Of a stretch of DNA of 64,000 bases, positions 42,716 through 53,381 are shown in pieces. The stretch lies in assembly GCA_963680875.1 (NCBI GenBank), contig OY804589.1, positions 26,214,353-26,278,352 on the forward strand, read 5' to 3'. Source of the stretch: Bathymodiolus brooksi. Lineage: Eukaryota > Mollusca > Bivalvia > Mytilida > Modiolidae. The notes below the pieces were generated by a model. It was not told the DNA's origin. It did no database searches and worked only from the letters and a program-made list of their open reading frames with translations. Each line of letters opens with the position of its first letter. The stretch's first letter is position 1. A program made the translations under genes and the position numbers.

Positions 42716-44312
42716 TATACCGGTAGCGGCTGTATCCCGGAACGCCAACATTTTGAAAGATCAAAGAAAGTTGTCCTTCCTAATTAAGAGGGATTAAGGG
42801 GTCCCATTAAGAGTGAATGATCAGAGCAATCACAGGTAAATAAAGGTAAATTTGATTCTCTTATTTGTATTTTCTATATAAATGGAATCAAATAAAATAC
42901 GAAAACATAATAATCAATGAATATTTATTATTAAATTTTAAAACTATATAAGCACACATGAAATCTGAAAACATAATAGTTACTATTTATATTAAATTTT
43001 CAAACTATATAAGCAGACATGAATTATGAAACATAATAAATATTCTTTTTAGACGACTTTTTAACTGTGTCAATAAAAGGTTTTATACGTATTATGTGAA
43101 CTGTGATAAAATGGATCTTACCTTTTAGCTGATGAGATGATAACTTTTTAGAATTAGTGGTGAAATGCATATTTTTATATCTAAAGTAGTCAATCAGATG
43201 CGAATCTATAATTTTAATGAACTTTTTAAATGGCGATACGGTTGGGGGAAACAGATGTGAAATACAGCAAAGTGATATGATATACATGTACGCCAAAAAC
43301 CAATTTTAGACTATCCTATTCTTGTAATTAACTTTTAGCAGCAATCTGACAAATTGTAAAATCTTAACTGTATATAGAAGGATTTTTATGCTAAGTGTAT
43401 GTGGGTAGGACTTCACTGTATATATGTGCACAACATCGAATGGTGGAGGGAATACGAGCACTGTACATAAACGGAGCACCTGTTCTACATACTGACGTAT
43501 GGTTCTCCTACAGAGGGGGTTAAAGATAAAGAAGAAGAAGAAGAAGAAGAAGAAGAAGAAGAAGAAGAAGAAGAAGAATGAATATTTATTTTTCAATTTT
43601 AAAACTATATATATGAAATATGAAAACATAATAATAAACTTTAAAACTATTATAAGCACTACATTTTGAAATATATAAATGTCAATGATGTTGGTATTTA
43701 GCTTGGATGGGGAGCCCTTGGACCATCTGCTCTCCATATGTTAAAGTCTTAATTAATGGCTTATTTTCTTATTGGATTTAAAAAAAAAATACAACAAATA
43801 AATTATAATATTTCTCATTACTTTGTCATTTTCTTTATTTCAATTTTCTTTTTAAATCAATATATTTTACTTCATTTTCATTATATTTTAATTAAATATA
43901 GTATGTCATATTTCACTTATTAATTACTTTTTTAAACTAAATTACAACAAAAATATTATTTTATTTCTTATTAAATTGTCCTTTTCTCTATTTCAATTTT
44001 TCTTCATATATATATATCTTTTTTTTTTAAATAAATCACAAAAAATATACTATTTAATTTCTTATTAAATTTGTCCTTTTCTTTATTTCAATTTTTCTTC
44101 ATATATATTTATATATTTTTTTTAATTACAAAAAATATTTTATTTCATTTCTCATTACATTTTAATCAAATTTAGCATATAATATTTCACTTATTAATTA
44201 CTTTAAAAAAAACCTTCAAGTGGCCCCAACTTAATTGCTAAAACAACAATCTACACTATATGTTGTTTTAAGAATGTTGGCGTTGCGGGAACACCCCCCG
44301 GTAGCTGAAGAA
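42716..44312. mobile_element. Candidate element with inverted ends and AT-rich core
   Basis: GGAACGCCAACATT at about 42738 and its inverse AATGTTGGCGTTGCGGGAAC at about 44274 suggest a roughly 1.6-kb element. The core has repeated AAAACTATATAAGCA-type blocks (42945, 43005, 43600), a GAA microsatellite at 43531-43578, and degenerate AT-rich repeats at 43750-44220. No transposase is seen. Confidence 0.35.
43531..43578. repeat. (GAA)n microsatellite
   Basis: About 16 GAA units. It produces a run of Phe codons on the minus strand, giving a spurious 143-residue open frame. Confidence 0.95.
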
Positions 44313-44354
44313 ACTGCTAATTTGGCGTGAAACAACCACCCAGTCACTCACTCA

Positions 44355-44565
44355 AATATTAAGTATATCAGTAGTATGATCGTTGAATTTACACCTACCT
44401 ATGAAATTGAGGTGAATTTGATCCAACTTTATGTGATAAAAGTTTGTCGATGCATTTGCGACATGTATTTGGTTTTCTCAATGTACTCCTGTTTCTTACA
44501 CCAATAAAATCGTGTCTCGATATAAATGGAATATCGAGTTAGTGTTAAATATCTGCTAACCTCAC
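44355..44565 (+). mobile_element. Degenerate SINE-A copy
   Basis: GTAGTATGATCGTTGAATTT, CTTTATGTGATAAAAGTTTG and ACACCAATAAAATCG in the order of SINE-A, with many changes. Confidence 0.5.
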
Positions 44566-45182
44566 CCATGTGGTGAATTCTAAATTAATTAAAGAATCTG
44601 ATAATGTATACATGTACATCTGTTACATCAGTAAGCTTCTTAAAACATGGTCATGAATTTAAACCCTACTCGTTGATTTCTTGGAAGAACATGATACTAA
44701 CTATGACGTCATAAATAAGTAAAACTATTCTTGTTTTCTATTTATTACAGCTATTCGATTTACGGATTCTGATTACCCCTTTGGTATATATCTTCAAACT
44801 CTTCTTATTAAAATAAACACCAACATAATGGTACACACAGCAAGTTACGACAGCGTATTAGGGACATTATCAAAATAACAATGTAAAAAGTTCTAAGCTG
44901 AAATTTAAGAGTTTAAGTCAAAATTTCGAGATTTACAAATTCGTAATTTAGAGCTTAAGTGAAAATTTCGAGAAGTAGAAAGTCGCAATTCAGAGCATAA
45001 CTAAAAACTTTAGAAAGTTGAAATATTGAAGCTAAGTCAAAATGTTTAGATCTGAAACGTTGAAACTTTGAACTTAAAATTTGAAATACCTTTCTGTAGC
45101 AAGTAAATTTAATATAAAAAATTTATCGACTATAAACTACCAAGCAGTTGTTTTCCAATTTTTGAATTTGGTGTTTATATAA
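44566..45182. other. Non-coding stretch
   Basis: Contains a Penelope-tail end at 44757-44805 (CGATTTACGGATTCTGATTA) and a purine-rich, internally repetitive stretch at 44890-45080 built on AAGTNAAAATTTNGAG-like phrases. No gene. Confidence 0.55.
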
Positions 45183-45545
45183 GAAATAAATCATGGAAGC
45201 CAGAATGTGTTGGGAGTTTTAACATGGATTAGCGGATATTAGTATTTTATCCTGAGCCGGAAGCGAGGGATAAAATTTACTAATATCCGCCAATCCATGT
45301 TAAAACTCAAAACACATTCTGGCTTCCATGATTTATTTCGATTCTGATATGTCTAAGAGTACAACTACGGTAGTATACTTTGATTGGAAGACGGTAATTT
45401 ATATTTACGCTTGCGGAAAATGTCGCACACAATTTATGCTGCTAATGGAAAAGTCAGTCACATTCACCGGCGCATGTGGTAATGAGATTATACCGAATGG
45501 ATAACTCGCTCGTTTGTTAACAAAGCGAAAGAAGGAGGTTATGTT
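45183..45545 (-). repeat. Foldback repeat F, copy 2
   Basis: The hairpin comes first (arms CATGGAAGCCAGAATGTGTT and its inverse), then the unique arm to AAAGCGAAAGAAGGAGGTTA, a mirror of the copy at 30288-30640. Confidence 0.8.
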
Positions 45546-45892
45546 AGAATTACGAATTACTTTCAATTAAAACTATAATTAAATGTGTTACTTAGATGAA
45601 ATAGTTGCAAGAAATATATAAATACAATTACCTTTATCTTGATGGCTGAAATTTAATACTAGCTCTTAGTTTCGTACCCAATATAAGATATTGATAAATT
45701 ATCAAAGACTTGAATATTTATACCTGTTTATACGTGATAAGATGTCCTTTGAAGTCGGAGAACAATTACATTGTCAGTTTTGTTTAAATTAATCAACACC
45801 TTCTTGAAAAGTATTCTGTCAAATGCGCACAGATGATGGAAGATGTTATTTGTTTAAACAATAGTTAAAACATCATACATAATACATCAGGG

Positions 45893-46262
45893 AATGTGAG
45901 GGAGTGATTGTTGCTTAACGCCAACTCAGCGATTTTTCAACTATATCACGGCGAGAAAAAAATAATGTTCAATGAGATGATGATGAGGTCCGCTTTGTAC
46001 CAGACCAACACGCTTAGTTTGCTTTTTATTGTGCTAACTCACTGAGATACCATTCCGAGGATAGACATGTCTCCCCACTGGTCACATTATCGTGATTCCG
46101 AGCCAACTAGTCTTTGTTCTTTCTCCTTAGTGCTGCGTGCTTAGTGGAGAAACAACAAATACATTTTTTTTAAAGTCTTTGGTTTGACCCGTTCGTGGCT
46201 CGAAGCCACGATCTACCATACTCAAGGCGAATACGCTAACCATTGCACCACCGAGGCGTTTC
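45893..46262 (-). mobile_element. SINE-D copy
   Basis: Minus strand, full length: GTTGCTTAACGCCAACTCAG end to the tRNA-like head (ACGCTAACCATTGCACCACC) at 46262. Confidence 0.8.
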
Positions 46263-46504
46263 ATTAGAGAATGTGGAATGAGAAGCAGAAAGCTTATGTT
46301 AATCCGCCTCTAAAGATGGCGTTGAAAAGAAGATTCTTTCATGAATTTTTTTTCTATACAAATGGCTACAGATATTGAAAGAAAACACCTAAAAGATAAA
46401 TGATCGTCCCTGAAGCAGTTATTTTTTGTTCCATAAGCTTAAGTAATTCAAGCATAATATTAGCCAGATAGTAAAAAGATTTTGTTTTTTAATATCAACT
46501 AAAT

Positions 46505-46715
46505 CAGACGGATGTCACTAGTGAAGTAGGAACTGACTACCCTTCCGGAGCAACTGAGTTCACCCCCGGTTTTAGTGAGGTTCGTGTTACTCGATCTTTT
46601 GCTTTATATGTATGTTTTGTGGATCGTTGTTTGTCCTTTTGTCCTTTTTTTTTCATTGTATTATCTGTTCTTCGATATACGGATTCTGATTACCCCTTTG
46701 GTTTCTTCAAACTCT
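46505..46715 (+). repeat. Penelope-tail repeat
   Basis: GGATGTCACTAGTGAAGTAG, TTCCGGAGCAACTGAGTTC, TTTTGTGGATCGTTGTTTGT and CTGATTACCCCTTTGG. Confidence 0.75.
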
Positions 46716-47212
46716 TCAGAACAGACAAGGATGTATTGTGCAAAACACAATTTTCATGATAATTCAACATCTAATCATGGTCGTTGTTGGTGATCAACTG
46801 TTATTCTAATATGACGTCAGTCATTAGTTATATTAGCAGTGCAATGCCATGATAAATTCCCCATATAATTTACGCCGCGCATGCATATTACAGGTCAAGT
46901 AATGGATATAATTCCTAAGTGATTTCATGTATATATACAGCACAGTGGTGTAAAGAAGCATAAATATGTATTCAATTTTGTTCGGAAAAAAATCTATAGA
47001 TAACCATCTATTGACTTAGACTTTGAAAACTGTCGACTTCCGGTGACGTAGATTCCAAGGAATGCTGGTGATATAGTTTTAATTTCAACACAGTCAATTC
47101 ATCTATATACAATACACAGCTGTAAGCATGAAGGTTAACGAATTTTGTCATGACATGTGCATATTCCATTGCTGACTTCCACAAGTAATAAGTTAGATTG
47201 TTCCTATTAGAA
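46716..47212. other. Non-coding stretch, no gene seen
   Basis: A 78-codon minus frame at 47008-47244 overlaps the foldback arm and has no recognised feature. Confidence 0.5.
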
Positions 47213-47385
47213 TCGAAATAATTCATGGAAGTCATAGTTTGCATGCGGTTTGAACGCGCGTAGCATTATTATAGCTGCATTTGATCCCTCGCTATCGCTT
47301 GGTATAACATTTTTACGAAAATAATGTTACCCATATTAAAACTACACACAAACTATGGCTTCCATGAATTATTTCTGAATCCATT
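47213..47385. repeat. Foldback hairpin related to repeat F
   Basis: Arms GAAATAATTCATGGAAGTCA and its inverse near 47380, with an inner loop containing GATCCCTCGCTATCGC. It shares the CATGGAAGCCA outer arm and the ATCCCTCGC inner part with repeat F. Confidence 0.7.
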
Positions 47386-47416
47386 TATAATTGCAGTTGT
47401 AAATTATCAACTTTTG

Positions 47417-47439
47417 GGGGGGGGGGGGGGGGGGGGGGA
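47417..47439. repeat. Poly-G run
   Basis: More than 20 consecutive G, prone to length error in sequencing. Confidence 0.9.
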
Positions 47440-47504
47440 GTTATGCGTGATCAACCTATCATGACAGCCGCAGATTTGAAAGAAATAAGATTTATTTGTT
47501 AAAT

Positions 47505-47562
47505 TTGTTCACGCCACGATATAGCTGTAATACTGATAAAGTTGGCGTTAAACACCAAACAA
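47505..47562 (+). mobile_element. SINE tail fragment
   Basis: CACGCCACGATATAGCTGTA and GTTGGCGTTAAACACCAAAC followed by AATCAATCA. Confidence 0.65.
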
Positions 47563-47629
47563 TCAATCACTAAGCGAAATATGATAGTCGTAGGTATAAA
47601 GCGTATCATGATAGTCGTGGCCTTGATGT

Positions 47630-47900
47630 AAACCAGTGTTATTTATCATATCTTGATATATCAAACTGAGTGAGGCCGATACTGTTTTATGTACCTTGAT
47701 ATACAAGATAGTAAAGTGAGCGATTCCTGTACTGCTTATTTGATCTTGATATAAAATATAATCAAGTGAGCGAGACCCGTGTAATTTGTCCTATTTTGAA
47801 ATGCAATATTTAAAAATGGGCGACACCTGTCTTGGCATATAATACATTAAAGTGAACGAAACATGTACTATTTGTTCCTTATTTATATAAACTACCTGTA
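47630..47900. repeat. Degenerate tandem repeat, about 65-bp period
   Basis: Four or five diverged units, each with a CTTGATAT-like block followed by AGTGAGCGA-like and CCTGTACT-like blocks. Confidence 0.5.
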
Positions 47901-47937
47901 TATGAAAGAGAGCGACAGCAGTGCGGTTTATACTGTT

Positions 47938-48027
47938 CAGGGGCGGATCCAGGGGGGACGCACCCTCCGCTCGGCGCAATTTTTTTAAGTGCGCCCCCCC
48001 TAACTTGAAATCCTGGATTCGCCCCTG
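47938..48027. mobile_element. 90-bp MITE
   Basis: Ends CAGGGGCGGATCCAGG and CCTGGATTCGCCCCTG, flanked by CTGTT at 47933-47937 and 48028-48032. The termini resemble hAT-type MITEs, but the duplication here is only 5 bp. Confidence 0.75.
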
Positions 48028-48164
48028 CTGTTTAGATATACAATATAACCTAACAAGAACCTAAACATTTATCTTGTTGTGATATACATTGGTTCATTGC
48101 TATATTCATTTATGTATGTTGGTGTCCAACACAATGTCCATGTGTAGGAAGATGTTCGTGTCGC

Positions 48165-48262
48165 TCAACAGTAACACGACGGGTGCCTCTAATGAAACAG
48201 AAACTACTTATCCCTTCCAAGCACCTAAACTCACCCCAGTTTTAGTGGGGTTCATTTTTTTT
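48165..48262 (+). repeat. Penelope-tail fragment
   Basis: AACAGTAACACGACGGGTGC and CACCCCAGTTTTAGTGGGGT, immediately upstream of a partial SINE-D and the Penelope element. Confidence 0.65.
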
Positions 48263-48281
48263 GCTGAGTTCGAGTAACACT

Positions 48282-48400
48282 CGGGTCAAACTAAGGAATA
48301 TAAAATTCGTATTTGTTGCTTCTCTGCGAAACACTCGGCATTCATGCATAAGAGCAAAGAGTGGTTGGCTCGGAATCAGGATAATGCATATTTTATTGTA
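48282..48400 (+). mobile_element. SINE-D fragment
   Basis: GGGTCAAACTAAGGAATATA, TTGTTGCTTCTCTGCGAAAC and TGGCTCGGAATCAGGATAAT. Confidence 0.6.
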
Positions 48401-50213
48401 TGTTAATGTCATCTTCGTTGGGTTTTTGTACTCGCGGTCTGATTTCGATCCAAAGCGTGAAAAGGAGGACTTAGATACTCTTTCCGAATGGGTGAAGAGT
48501 GTGAGGTCGCTAATACAGATTAGAATTAAAAAACTCAGTGGGTCTACATCGCTCTACATCAATCTTTAAAGACCCAAATGTTGCTAAACACCTGTCTCTC
48601 CTTCATGACAAATATATTATTGTCTCCGCCGACAAGGCCCATAACAATATTGTTTGTGTGTGTAAATCACATTAGATAGACTGCTTGATAAAGGAATTAG
48701 GTATTGACAATTCACTTGACAACCCTACATATACCCCGACGACACTTACGAAAGAGAAAATCCTGGACAATCATAGGTATGTTTTATGTTACTTTGGAAT
48801 ATCAACCAAAAATGAAGAACTGGATCTACAATCACTCTACTGGATTCCTAAATTACACAAGTGTCCTTTCAAACAGAGCTATATTGCTGGGTCTGCCAAA
48901 TGCTCCACGAAACCTCTTTCCAAATTATTAACATGTATTCTATCGGCAGTCAAAACCGGGCTTCAGAGCTACTGTGACACTAGCTACTCGAGAGGTGGTG
49001 TGAATCAGATGTGGATTCTGAAGAACTCGAAAGATCTGTTAGAGTACATACAATCTAGGTCCCTCTCCTCCTACAATAGCATTAAAACATTTGATTTCTC
49101 TACTCTATGCACTACTATTCCTCACTCTAAGCTGAAGGACACATTAAGGGAGTTGGTCCAACCGTGTTTCATAAAAATGAATGGCCAACGTATATACACA
49201 TACCTTGTGCTAGGAAGAGACAGATCTTATTTTGTAAAACACCACTCTGATTCTACCAAAAAGTTCTCTGAAACTGATATCTTCAACATACTCGAGTTCT
49301 TGATTGACAACATATTTGCTATGTTTGGTGGACGTGTTTTTCAACAGACAGTCAGATTACCTATGGGTACAAACTGTGTTCCTCTTCTCGCCGACTTGTT
49401 CCTTTATTCGTATGAGGCAGACTTCATACAGGGGCTTCTCAAGAAAAACGAAAAGAAACTAGCCCGATCCTTTAATTTCACGTTCCGCTATATAGATGAT
49501 GTCCTTTCACTAAATAATTCTAGGTTTGGTGATTTTGTTGATCGCATCTATCCCATTGAGCTTGAAATAAAGGATACCACATATACAGATAGGTCTGCTT
49601 CATGCCTTGACCAACACCTCGAAATCGACAGTGAGGATCGGTTAAGAACGAAACATTACAACAAAAGAGATGATTTCAATTTTCCCATTGCGAACTTTCC
49701 ATTTATATGTAGCAACATTCCAGCAGCAATTGGATATGGAGTATATATCTCTCAGATGATACGATATTCCAGAGCTTGTGGTTCCTATCAGGATGTCCTT
49801 GATATAGGGTTGCTGCAAACAAGGAAGCTACTGAACCAAGGGTTCCTTTTGGTAAAGTTGAAGCCATCACTTCGAAAATTTTACGGTCGCCACCATGACT
49901 TGGTTGACCGTTATGGAATATGTGTATCACAAATGACCGGTCCTTTCCTCATTCACCACTTATTACCGGGTTTGTAACTAGATTAACACGACGGGTGCCA
50001 CTAGTGGAGCAGGAACTGCTCACCCTTCCGGAACACCCGAGTTCACCTCCGGTTTTTAGTGGGGTTCGTGTTACTCGATCTTTAGTTTTATGTATATGTT
50101 TTGTCAATCGTTTTTTGTCCTTTTGTCCTTTTTCTTTTGGTCATTGTGTTGTCTGTTCTTCTTCGATATACGGTTTCTGATTGCCCCTTTGGTATCTTCA
50201 AACTCGTCTTATA
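48401..50213 (+). mobile_element. Penelope-like element with 3' tail
   Basis: Reverse transcriptase of Penelope type (see next entry) followed by the tail at 49985-50213: GACGGGTGCCACTAGTGGAG, TTCCGGAACACCCGAGTTC, TTTAGTGGGGTTCGTG, TTGGTCATTGTGTTGTC and CCCTTTGGTATCTTC. Many tail-only copies are scattered in the window, which fits 5'-truncated insertions. Confidence 0.8.
48420..49977 (+). pseudogene. Penelope-like reverse transcriptase, nearly intact
   Basis: A short upstream stretch (FDPKREKEDLDTLSEWV) is joined by a frameshift near 48560 to the main frame, which has one stop at 48673-48675. From 48676 it is open for 433 codons. Motifs: SLYWIPKLHK, motif A with catalytic Asp (KTFDFSTL), RLPMGTNCVPLLADLFLY, and the catalytic box FTFRYIDDVLSL. 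It ends at LVDRYGICVSQM and a stop at 49975-49977. Known Penelope elements often carry a GIY-YIG endonuclease after the RT; none is visible here. The frame is otherwise well kept, so this is a young copy. Confidence 0.85.
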
Positions 50214-50279
50214 TGTTGTTTTCCATTTGTTATTCTTCGACTATTGTAGTATTGTGCTGCTTAAAGAAAGACAATGAGA

Positions 50280-50512
50280 CCGTCATAGTCGTGATCATAT
50301 AGTAGTTCGATTTCAACTACCTGTGCAATCAGTGCCTATCAACACTAAAGTTGTGAGTTCAATCTCCGTTCATGGCGAGGTATACTCGATACAACATTAT
50401 ATGATAAGCTTGTCAGTGACTTGCGACAGGTCGGTGGTTTTCTTTACCAATAAAACTGACCACCACGATATAACTGAAATATTGTTGAAAGTGGCTTTAA
50501 ATACAATCAAAA
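50280..50512 (+). mobile_element. SINE-A copy
   Basis: CGTCATAGTCGTGATCATAT to GTGGCTTTAAATACAATC, with a small deletion in the middle of the body. Confidence 0.75.
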
Positions 50513-50622
50513 CAAAAACAAAACAATCAATTTGTAATCTATAATCAAGCAATTTCTTAACAGATGGTTCTCAAATTTACGTGCTTTACAGAGTTTGTTT
50601 TCTCTCAAAACGTGAGTAGAAT

Positions 50623-50991
50623 TTACTCATGTTGACTAAAAGCGATGTCGTCATCCATAACAGGATCCACGTGATCAACGTCTCTTCCTACCCGGAAGTT
50701 TGGAAGGGGATAATATGCTCTCTTTTCATTTTGAACACCGTTCATGTTATAGTCCATTTCATTTTTGTTGACACGTCTGGATCTGACGTCTAATACCTCT
50801 AACACGCTTGGGTGATTTCTAAGCATATCAATATTGTTATCTGGATTTGTAAACACAATAGGTTTTCCGATGACTGCAAACTTTCCGTATCTTTTGTTGG
50901 GAACGTCATCAAGTCGTGAGTATATTCTAGGCATTCCCAAACATAATGACGCACACATCAATGACAGGAGACTTGTGGTCATCAGATCCAT
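50623..50991 (-). CDS. Divergent CCK-like neuropeptide precursor 3
   Basis: 122-residue secreted precursor with a signal peptide at 1-19 (MDLMTTSLLSLMCASLCLG). RR at 72-73 leads into VNKNEMDYNMNGVQN and then EKR. By position and the M-DY core this is the counterpart of the first peptide of gene 1, but it has lost the GGGRF-G-KR ending. KR at 90-91 then releases AYYPLPNFRV, amidated through GR. The tail DVDHVDP matches SLDHVDL in gene 1, placed identically after the amidation site. That shared tail is my main reason for calling it a paralogue, since the peptide itself has drifted to FRVamide. An earlier dibasic site (NKR at 32-34) could release another fragment. Confidence 0.72.
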   Translation of the reverse strand: MDLMTTSLLSLMCASLCLGMPRIYSRLDDVPNKRYGKFAVIGKPIVFTNPDNNIDMLRNHPSVLEVLDVRSRRVNKNEMDYNMNGVQNEKRAYYPLPNFRVGRDVDHVDPVMDDDIAFSQHE

Positions 50992-51009
50992 TTCCGGTTG
51001 CGGTTAAAT

Positions 51010-51030
51010 CTGTAAATAAAATTATCAAAT
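51010..51030 (-). other. 3' splice site of CCK-like gene 3
   Basis: Minus strand GATAATTTTATTTACAG precedes an 18-base 5' untranslated stretch and the ATG. The architecture is the same as gene 2. Confidence 0.75.
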
Positions 51031-51079
51031 GTCTATAAATTCATTATGTTATACAACAGGTGTCAGAAGTTATAGAAAA

Positions 51080-51285
51080 GTTTGAAGATGACAAAGGGGT
51101 AATCAGAAGCCGTCGTAAATCGAAGAAGGACTAATGGCCAAAGGGAAAAAAAAGAGAAACAATGATATACAAAATATTAAAGAGAAAACAGTAGATCGAA
51201 AAACACGAATATTGCTAAATAAAAACCGGGGGAACTCGGATGCCCCGGAACGGTAAGCAGTTCCTGCTCCAAATGTGACAAGCGT
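51080..51285 (-). repeat. Penelope-tail repeat
   Basis: AGTTTGAAGATGACAAAGGG, GAAGAAGGACTAATGGCC, GGATGCCCCGGAACGGTAAG. It lies just upstream of CCK-like gene 3, in its presumed intron. Confidence 0.75.
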
Positions 51286-51774
51286 AGTATTACTATTGCT
51301 GCAAACCCTTGTTAATTTCATTTGTTAATAATGTGCCTCGTGGGTAGGATTGTTGTTTTTATGAAGAGAAGTGGGCAAATAATGTTTATAAGAACATGTC
51401 CATCTTTAAAAAAAAATAGACGGCTACGGAATCGGCCGTTAACAAAATTCCCTTTTATCACTTTCCTGGCGTTTAGAATTACTTATTCCATATATCCAAA
51501 AATAATACTTCAAAGAGACACTTATTGATTGCTTTTTCCCTTCATTATAAGTTTTTGCTTATATCAAAATAAATTTTTCATGAGGCTATGATCAGGAATT
51601 ACAAATAGACGGGAATGCAGCCAGTGAACACACTTGTAAGAAATCAAACGCAACCGGAGATGTAAAACCAAATCTAATTGGACAATGGTCAAATAATTTC
51701 AAGATGTCAAAAAAGAGTTAATTAAAAAGATAAGAAGATTAAATAATTGGAGAATATATCTCTGATATCTAAGA
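51286..51774. other. Non-coding stretch, no gene seen
   Basis: A 68-codon plus frame at 51322-51528 has no recognised feature. Confidence 0.5.
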
Positions 51775-51962
51775 AAGGTTTGAAAATGCCAAATAGCTAA
51801 TCAGAAGCCTTAATAGGTCAATACTATGGCCAAGCAGAAAAATTAAAGGCGAAAAGACAAAAAAGACCGAAAAAACACTACGCAGAAACGTAAAGATTGA
51901 GCCACACGAGCCCCACAGCGGGTGAATGAACTCAGGTGCTCCGTGAGGGCAAAGACCAGATA
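51775..51962 (-). repeat. Penelope-tail repeat, diverged
   Basis: GGTTTGAAAATGCCAAATAG, GCCACACGAGCCCCACAGCG and AACTCAGGTGCTCCGTGAGG. Confidence 0.65.
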
Positions 51963-52014
51963 AAAAGAGTGTATATAAATGCATTAGAACAGGAATATGC
52001 GCTTGCTAATAAAT

Positions 52015-52085
52015 AAAAAAGTAGAAATATAAATTAGTGCGCACGGCGCTTTTCTGGAATAGAAATCATCAGATGCGCTCTTATA
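52015..52085 (+). repeat. Dispersed repeat B fragment
   Basis: ATTAGTGCGCACGGCGCTTT and AATAGAAATCATCAGATGCG. Nothing is seen between here and 52379. Confidence 0.55.
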
Positions 52086-52379
52086 CTTTCCAAAGTAAGT
52101 CTGTGATTATCATGTTACGCCATCGTCTTAAACAATACAAATAAATCATATATTCTGGTGATAAAGATTTTTTTTTTTACACAAATAAGTTTCCATTTAT
52201 TTGATAGCGCTTATGGTATCTTACAATTTCTTCGATGAAGTGGGACATGTGTAGTTACATTAGAACGTACAGGTTCATGTATTCATCTTTTAAGTTTTAT
52301 AATAAATTACATGTATGAAATAATATTACGTATATTCAATCATACTTTATCCAACATAAAGTCACTTAAGGAGGAGGGG

Positions 52380-52452
52380 TGGTGTTATGGTGTTTAACGC
52401 CACATTCAACAATATTTCAGTTATGTCATGGCGATCAGTTTTATTGATGGAG
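52380..52452 (-). mobile_element. SINE tail fragment
   Basis: GGTGTTTAACGCCACATTCA and GGCGATCAGTTTTATTG. Confidence 0.7.
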
Positions 52453-52551
52453 GAATAAAGTAATCGATCTACGTATTTATTTGAAAAAAATATTACCACC
52501 AAGTCTTATTGTTTGGTTGCGCGCCATTAAAGAGTAATGATAATTAGGCCC

Positions 52552-53350
52552 AATTATGAAAGATTGTTGCTTAACGTCAAGTGAGCAATTTTACTGCTAT
52601 GTTATGGTTAAAACAAGCAGCATTTGATGAGATGATGATGATTCCCACTTTATGCTACAGTCAACGGACATAAGTATTCGCCACCCTCGATTTTTTTACT
52701 ATATATTTCATATAAAACCACATTTTTTCAAAAACATTTTTTAAAGCTATCTCTGGGCAGATTTTATGAAATTTATTTCAAGACACCCAGAATTCTTTGA
52801 ATTTTATTTGTTTATCTGATAGTAATTTTTGTCTATGGTTTATGTTTTCTGTTGATTTAAACACAAATGTTGATTTTTCCGCTTTTATGTTGGTTAAATA
52901 TATATCAAATTTGACGTCAGAAAACAAAAAATTGTCTTTAAACCATAAGAAAATAAAGCCAATCTGACGGAAAATCGTGCTAAAATAAATAAATAATCTT
53001 TAAATATTTCTGCTTCTTCTGGTGCAAAAATGATCAAAATCCGTTTAGAAATGACTTCACAGTAATTTTTTGAAAAATGTGGTTTTATATGAAATATATA
53101 GCGTAAAATCGAGGGTGGCGAATACTTATGTCCATTGAGTGTAGATCAACACGCAGCGTTAGATATTTATAATGCTAGTTCATTGAAACAACAGCCCGTG
53201 GGTAGACATGTCGCTCCACTCGGACACATTATCATGGGCCAGCTATTGTTTGTTTTAACTCCTTAATGTTGGGTGCTTACAACAACAAATACCAATTTTA
53301 TAGTCTTTGGTTTGACCTGAATGGGGCTTAAACCCACGATCTACATTACA
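52552..53350 (-). mobile_element. SINE-D copy interrupted by a Tc1/mariner MITE
   Basis: Left part ATTGTTGCTTAACGTCAAGT ... CCCACTTTATGC, right part GATCAACACGCAGCGTTAG ... GACATGTCGCTCCACTCGG ... CCCACGATCTACATT. The two parts join cleanly across the insertion at 52658-53141. Confidence 0.8.
52658..53141. mobile_element. Tc1/mariner-type MITE
   Basis: 484 bp with long inverted ends of about 80 bp (CAGTCAACGGACATAAGTAT and the inverse of CACTCAATGGACATAAGTAT). It is flanked by TA at 52656-52657 and 53142-53143. The TATTCGCCACCC phrase near the ends is typical of this group. No transposase frame remains. Confidence 0.9.
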
Positions 53351-53381
53351 CCACAGATAAGGTCACTTAGATGTGTGCCCA

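Noticed and set aside
43306..43737. 143-residue minus frame with a poly-Phe run
   Set aside because: The Phe run is the GAA microsatellite read backwards; flanks show no domain.
47938..48027. Firm assignment of the 90-bp MITE to hAT
   Set aside because: The ends look hAT-like but the visible duplication is CTGTT (5 bp), not 8 bp, so the superfamily is left open.
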